Shown here piece after piece: positions 32,581 to 36,114 of a DNA stretch of 36,114 nt; position 1 is the stretch's first letter; every line of letters begins with the position of its first letter. Both the position numbers and the translations under genes were made by a program. This stretch comes from Candidatus Saccharimonas sp. (lineage in GTDB: Bacteria; Patescibacteriota; Saccharimonadia; Saccharimonadales; Saccharimonadaceae). The notes under the pieces were generated by a model, which did no database searches, was not told where the DNA came from, and saw only the letters and a program-made list of their open reading frames with translations. The DNA is taken from positions 1 through 36,114 of the forward strand of contig DZCW01000008.1 in assembly GCA_022736555.1 (NCBI GenBank), in the 5' to 3' direction.

Positions 32581-32599
32581 GGTGCAAAGTTGGTGCAAA
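32581..32599 (-). repeat. Two GGTGCAAA repeats (inverse of TGCACCC units)
   Basis: GGTGCAAA at 32581-32588 and 32592-32599, 11 bases apart, read TTTGCACC on the minus strand, the same core as the four repeats at 30680-30736 but in inverse orientation. The pair flanks the other side of the recombinase/NYN region. Confidence 0.4.
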
Positions 32600-32685
32600 A
32601 GATTATACGATTGACTGGTATTTTTGAAAATATATTTTTACTCGGAAAAACAACAAAAACCCCGATTTTAAAGAAGTTTTTGGTG

Positions 32686-32811
32686 TTAGCCCTTGGTTAT
32701 ATCCAGACACTTTTTTAGTATCTTTTCGACAGTTTTATAACTAAACCCCTCAGCTTCCATGCTGCGAGCGATACTAGCGATCAAAAGCTTTTTCTTTTCT
32801 GCTTTACTCAT
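32686..32811 (-). CDS. 41-aa helical protein, unknown
   Basis: A short frame beginning MSKAEKKKLLIASIARSMEA and ending KKCLDITKG, helical and basic, with a possible helix-turn-helix-like middle (EGFSYKTVEKILKK). The minus-strand TAGAAT at 32818-32823 lies exactly 6 nt before the ATG, the leaderless spacing. I do not recognise it; small proteins of this kind are common beside recombinases. Confidence 0.5.
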   Translation of the reverse strand: MSKAEKKKLLIASIARSMEAEGFSYKTVEKILKKCLDITKG

Positions 32812-33049
32812 GCTTCTATTCTAATAAACTTAAGTATAAAAATCCATTTCGGAAAAGGTTGCTTAGGATTAAAAAGGGAGCTAAGCTTGAGTTAAAATCA
32901 GTTGCGCCGGTACATCTGTTATGTTAGCCTCATCTGGTCAAGAACAAAAATACTTTGTGTGGTCACTTGCTATCATTTTATATTATTACAGATTCTTGTA
33001 GCTTCTGTCTTTGCCCAGGATAACGATTTGATACAAGATTTTATAAGGT

Positions 33050-33190
33050 TTATACATCATTACCTAAATTCCGCATATACTCTGCTGCTCTAATTTCACT
33101 TGCAGAGAATTCTCCAACTTTTTCAATTACCAAAGAGCTAGCCCTTGTCACCCACCCCCTTGCATATTTCTTTAAAATGCTTATACTAGT
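33050..33190 (-). pseudogene. Possible relic of a secreted-toxin C-terminal domain
   Basis: A 46-codon open frame without a normal start reads ...SLVIEKVGEFSASEIRAAEYM and ends RNLGNDV before TAA. The pattern SAxEIxAAxxMxxxGxxV is like the beginning of CdiA-type nuclease toxin tips as I remember them, where more than 60 further residues would follow; here they are missing. It overlaps the promoter of the next plus-strand gene. The similarity is from memory and unverified. The rest of the 32812-33199 gap has no gene I can support. Confidence 0.25.
33160..33187 (+). promoter_or_regulatory. Promoter of the surface-protein operon
   Basis: TTGCAT (33160-33165), 16 nt, TATACT (33182-33187), 12 nt before the ATG at 33200. 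Confidence 0.5.
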
Positions 33191-33199
33191 TTAGTGAGG

Positions 33200-33355
33200 A
33201 TGATACGTAGTAATAGTGTAGCGGTATGGGTTGCCAGTCTGTCATTATTGACAGCTGTTCTTGGTGTACTGCCATCTCTGTTGTTGTCTCTGTTAGATTT
33301 ATCCAAGTTCACATCGTCTTTTAATTCACAAAACATGGCAGGTAATATCCAATGA
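33200..33355 (+). CDS. 51-aa membrane peptide, coupled to surface protein
   Basis: A short frame MIRSNSVAVWVASLSLLTAV followed by a continued hydrophobic stretch to about residue 33 and a polar end SQNMAGNIQ. It is one membrane helix or a signal-like peptide. Its stop overlaps the start of the giant protein by 4 nt (ATGA, 33352-33355), so the two are very likely translated together. GAGG touches the ATG, too close for a normal ribosome-binding site. Not recognised. Confidence 0.55.
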   Translation: MIRSNSVAVWVASLSLLTAVLGVLPSLLLSLLDLSKFTSSFNSQNMAGNIQ

Positions 33356-36114
33356 AAAACCGTCGTGTCTTAGTCCCAGTCCTAGTCAGCTTAATCATCG
33401 GTTTATTCCTAATTATTGCCGTCGTTATCTTAGTCATCTTTACCGCTAGCCAAGCCAACAACGCTGTTGTCAATAGTGGTAATGTGACCAGTAGCTTACC
33501 TAAAACTTTAACCACCCTCCCAGTCGTCAAACAAGTCATCGGTGCTAACCTTGAAGTTACTGGTAATCTAAACACTCAAAGCATCATAACTGCAGACAAT
33601 ATCTCGGCTGACTCTATTACTGCCAAGAAAACCATCAAAGCTTCCAGCATTACCTTTGCCAAGACTAACGGTGCTACTGCCGCTAACCAGTTATACGTCA
33701 CAGCTGATGGTTCACTAAACTACTACGATGGTACTAAACGCACTAATCTAACCGACATTGCTAGTTCCGTCAGTCAACTACTAGCTTCAGCTGTTTCAGT
33801 CCAAAACGTTGGTGGTCTAACTGGTACAGTTTCCCTAGGTGCTGGTCTAACTGCTCAAAACGGTCAACTAACTAATAGCGGTGTAACTGGCATAGCTGGA
33901 TCAACTGGCAATATTACTCTAGGCACTGGCTTAGCTATGAACGGCAACACTCTAACTAGCACTGGTGTAACCAGTGTTGTTTCTGGTAGTTCAGACATCC
34001 TAGTCTCAACTGACGAAAATGGCATCGTAACTGTCAGTCAAGCTGGTTCAGGTGCTAGTGGTACAGTCGCTCTAGGCCCAGTTGCAGCCCAGGTTGACCC
34101 ATCAACCAACTCATCAATCTGGATCAACAAAACTGGTTCTGGTAACCTAATCCAACTATCTACTGGCGTATCCCCAGTTAACCGTTTCGTAGTTGACCAA
34201 ACTGGTGCCATCGTGACTGGTAGTATTAGCTTTAGCCAACTAACTAATATGCCAAGTATTACCAATACTATTGGTGGTGCTAGCGGTACCATCACATTAG
34301 GTAACGGTTTAACCGTAGTTGGTCAATCCCTCAGTAACAGCGGCGTACTAAGTGTCGGTGGTCTAACTAGTAACATCGGTTTAGGTAGTGGTCTAACTAT
34401 ATCTGGCAATAACATTGTCGCTACTGGTAGTGGTGTCGGTTCAGTTACTGGTACTCCTAACCAAGTCATCGTTAGTGGTAGCGGTGCCTTAACACTGTCC
34501 TTACCACAAGACATTGCTACTACTAGCAGCCCAACCTTCGCCGCCCTAACCCTCTCTACAGCCCTCCCAATCCTAAGTGGTGGTACAGGCGCCACTAACG
34601 CCACCGGAGCACGCACCAACCTAGGCGCCGCTGCTAGTGGAGCCAACAACGACATCACCAGTCTAACAGCCCTTACTACCATCACTTCACCTTCAGCCCT
34701 AACCATTGGCGCTACTACCCAAAGCCTAACCCTTCAAGGCTCATCAATATCTATTAGCGAACACTCAGGTTCCTTCACTAGCACATTAAGCCTAGTCGCT
34801 CCAACTGCTAACGTAACCTACCAACTACAAACTGCAGCTGCTGGTACCTACGATGTCTGTACGACAGCAGCTAACTGTGTCGGTATTGGTGGGGGAGTTA
34901 CAACTCCTGGTGGTACCATCGGTACACTATCCAAGTTCACCTCAGGCTCCGCCATTGGTGACAGCATCATCACAGATAACGGTACAACTGTATCTATAGC
35001 TGGAACATTAAGTGTTAATACTATTACACCAACTGCTGCAGCCATCATCGGTGCTACCACCCAAAGCCTAACTCTCCAAGGTGCCGCAACTACACTAACC
35101 AGCACATCAGGTAGCTACACCAACACCCTAAGCTTTACTACTCCATCAGGTAGCAATAAATCCATCGTTATACCAAACGCTAGTGGTACCATAGCAGTAT
35201 CTGCTGCCGGCCCACTAGCCATCGATGCCCTAGGCAATCTATCCTGTCCAACCTGTTTAACTACCGGCGGCAGCGGTGGATCAGCTGGTGTTTCCAGCGT
35301 TAACACTCAGACCGGTGCCATAACCATAGCCTCCATTACAGCCTCCAGCATCGTCACAAGCAGTGGTACCATTACCATCCAAGATGCCAGCTCCACAGTC
35401 AAAGGCTTAGCCTCATTTAACTCAACCAATTTAACTGTCACTAACGGGGCAGTTAACACTATCCAAGGTATCTCTACTACAGCATCTCCTACCTTCACAG
35501 GCTTGACCTTAACTAACGCTCTATCTGTCGCCAGTGGTGGTACTGGTCTAGGTAGTACGCCACTCTCTGGACAGCTACTAATTGGTAACGGTACCGATTA
35601 CACCCTAAATACTTTAACTGCTGGCTCAGGTATAACTATAGATAACTCCACTCCAGGTCAAATAACCATCAATGCTGCTGGTGGTAGTAGTTGTCCAACC
35701 TGTGCCAACCAAACTCTAGACAATCTAAACGCTGTAGCCATAAACACCAGCCTACTACCAGGTATAACTAACACTATTGATCTAGGCTCAGCCACTTATG
35801 CTTACCGTAACGGCTATGTAGCTGGAGTCTTCCAAACTGGTTCAATTGATGCCATCACTGCTGCAACCTTATCTATTGGTGCAACTAACGCTACAGCCAT
35901 CAGCCTAGAACAGAGCACAACAATAGCTGCTAACAAAAGCTTAACAGCTAACGGAAGCGCATTATTCCAAGATGCCACTAACTCTACTACGGCTTTCCAG
36001 ATACAGAATGCTACTGGAACATCTTATTTAACTGCGGATACGACAAATGGATCTATAGCTATTGGGAGTACGGCGTTTAGTACTACTGCTAGCTTTGCGA
36101 ATAAGGTGGATTAC
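33352..36114 (+). CDS. Giant phage-fibre-like surface protein, partial (3' end outside window)
   Basis: An open frame of 921 codons with no stop in the window. The N-terminus MKNRRVLVPVLVSLIIGLFL and further hydrophobic residues to about 33 form an anchor. The rest is Thr/Ser/Gly/Asn-rich and beta-strand-like. The segment LSGGTGATNATGARTNLGAA with nearby TTSSPTFAALTL is typical of phage tail fibres. TIGATTQSLTLQG recurs near 34704 and 35046, and SCPTC occurs twice. The coding strand favours C-ending codons (ACC, GCC, AAC, ATC), unlike nearby genes. A trimeric adhesin, possibly with an S74-type self-cleaving end outside the window, is the best guess. It follows a coupled membrane peptide. Confidence 0.8.
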   Translation, partial: MKNRRVLVPVLVSLIIGLFLIIAVVILVIFTASQANNAVVNSGNVTSSLPKTLTTLPVVKQVIGANLEVTGNLNTQSIITADNISADSITAKKTIKASSITFAKTNGATAANQLYVTADGSLNYYDGTKRTNLTDIASSVSQLLASAVSVQNVGGLTGTVSLGAGLTAQNGQLTNSGVTGIAGSTGNITLGTGLAMNGNTLTSTGVTSVVSGSSDILVSTDENGIVTVSQAGSGASGTVALGPVAAQVDPSTNSSIWINKTGSGNLIQLSTGVSPVNRFVVDQTGAIVTGSISFSQLTNMPSITNTIGGASGTITLGNGLTVVGQSLSNSGVLSVGGLTSNIGLGSGLTISGNNIVATGSGVGSVTGTPNQVIVSGSGALTLSLPQDIATTSSPTFAALTLSTALPILSGGTGATNATGARTNLGAAASGANNDITSLTALTTITSPSALTIGATTQSLTLQGSSISISEHSGSFTSTLSLVAPTANVTYQLQTAAAGTYDVCTTAANCVGIGGGVTTPGGTIGTLSKFTSGSAIGDSIITDNGTTVSIAGTLSVNTITPTAAAIIGATTQSLTLQGAATTLTSTSGSYTNTLSFTTPSGSNKSIVIPNASGTIAVSAAGPLAIDALGNLSCPTCLTTGGSGGSAGVSSVNTQTGAITIASITASSIVTSSGTITIQDASSTVKGLASFNSTNLTVTNGAVNTIQGISTTASPTFTGLTLTNALSVASGGTGLGSTPLSGQLLIGNGTDYTLNTLTAGSGITIDNSTPGQITINAAGGSSCPTCANQTLDNLNAVAINTSLLPGITNTIDLGSATYAYRNGYVAGVFQTGSIDAITAATLSIGATNATAISLEQSTTIAANKSLTANGSALFQDATNSTTAFQIQNATGTSYLTADTTNGSIAIGSTAFSTTASFANKVDY

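Noticed and set aside
31817-32866. Direct repeat AAGGTTGCTTAG at 31817-31828 and 32855-32866 as attachment sites
   Set aside because: Twelve identical bases are expected by chance in a 36-kb window; flanking similarity is weak.
32902-33093. 63-aa plus-strand frame with hydrophobic stretch
   Set aside because: TTG start without ribosome-binding site, composition looks random, and it lies opposite the possible toxin relic.
34038-35498. Several open frames on the minus strand opposite the giant surface protein
   Set aside because: They are shadows of the low-complexity plus-strand gene; translations are Val/Pro/Leu-rich and lack promoters or ribosome-binding sites.
1-36114. CRISPR array, rRNA genes or insertion sequence with inverted ends
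   Set aside because: No regularly spaced repeat array, no rRNA sequence and no transposase with terminal inverted repeats was seen; the only recombinase is the serine type at 30842.

Overview
The window looks like a chromosomal segment from a small-genome Patescibacteria/CPR bacterium, most likely a Saccharibacteria (TM7) relative. This rests on the mix of archaeal-type aspartyl-tRNA synthetase, an LtaS-like sulfatase, MurC-type ligase, FtsB/DivIC-like protein, a small GITYYLHS-type protein and a huge phage-fibre-like surface protein. No marker gene here fixes the lineage. UGA, UAA and UAG all end ordinary genes, so the code looks standard.

Layout. 1-3700: methionine sulfoxide repair (msrB, msrA), small unknown proteins, a flavodoxin and a BaiN/HI0933-type flavoprotein. 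3700-8700: membrane transport (Kef/CPA2 antiporter, broken small multidrug exporter, Ca2+-type P-ATPase). 8700-16300: envelope and unknown genes (membrane-anchored M14 carboxypeptidase, HD hydrolase, a broken unknown gene, a NodB deacetylase cut from its membrane anchor by a stop codon, LtaS-like protein, CmpB-like membrane protein). 16300-18700: AbrB-type regulator with an MFS drug exporter, then a structured RNA candidate. 18700-24600: DsbA-like protein, CBS-domain membrane protein, aspS, TM2 protein, two secreted or membrane unknowns, MurC. 24600-29700: broken MFS gene, small proteins, ABC exporter, unknowns. 29800-30600: two tRNA genes with CAU anticodons on opposite strands (one the initiator) around an FtsB-like gene. 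30600-33200: possible remnant of a mobile island (phased TGCACCC repeats, broken serine recombinase, NYN-domain protein, a 41-aa protein, a possible toxin relic). 33200 to the end: a 51-aa membrane peptide overlapping by ATGA a surface protein that runs off the window.

Two themes recur. First, many genes have a TATAAT-like -10 box exactly 6 nt before the start codon, so the A of ATG should be the first transcribed base (leaderless mRNA); other genes use Shine-Dalgarno sites. Second, five genes that are otherwise collinear carry in-frame stop codons (six stops: four TAA, one TAG, one TGA), with coding-quality sequence continuing in the same frame on both sides. Nonsense decay, read-through or assembly error are all possible. 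The internal starts are not backed by ribosome-binding sites.
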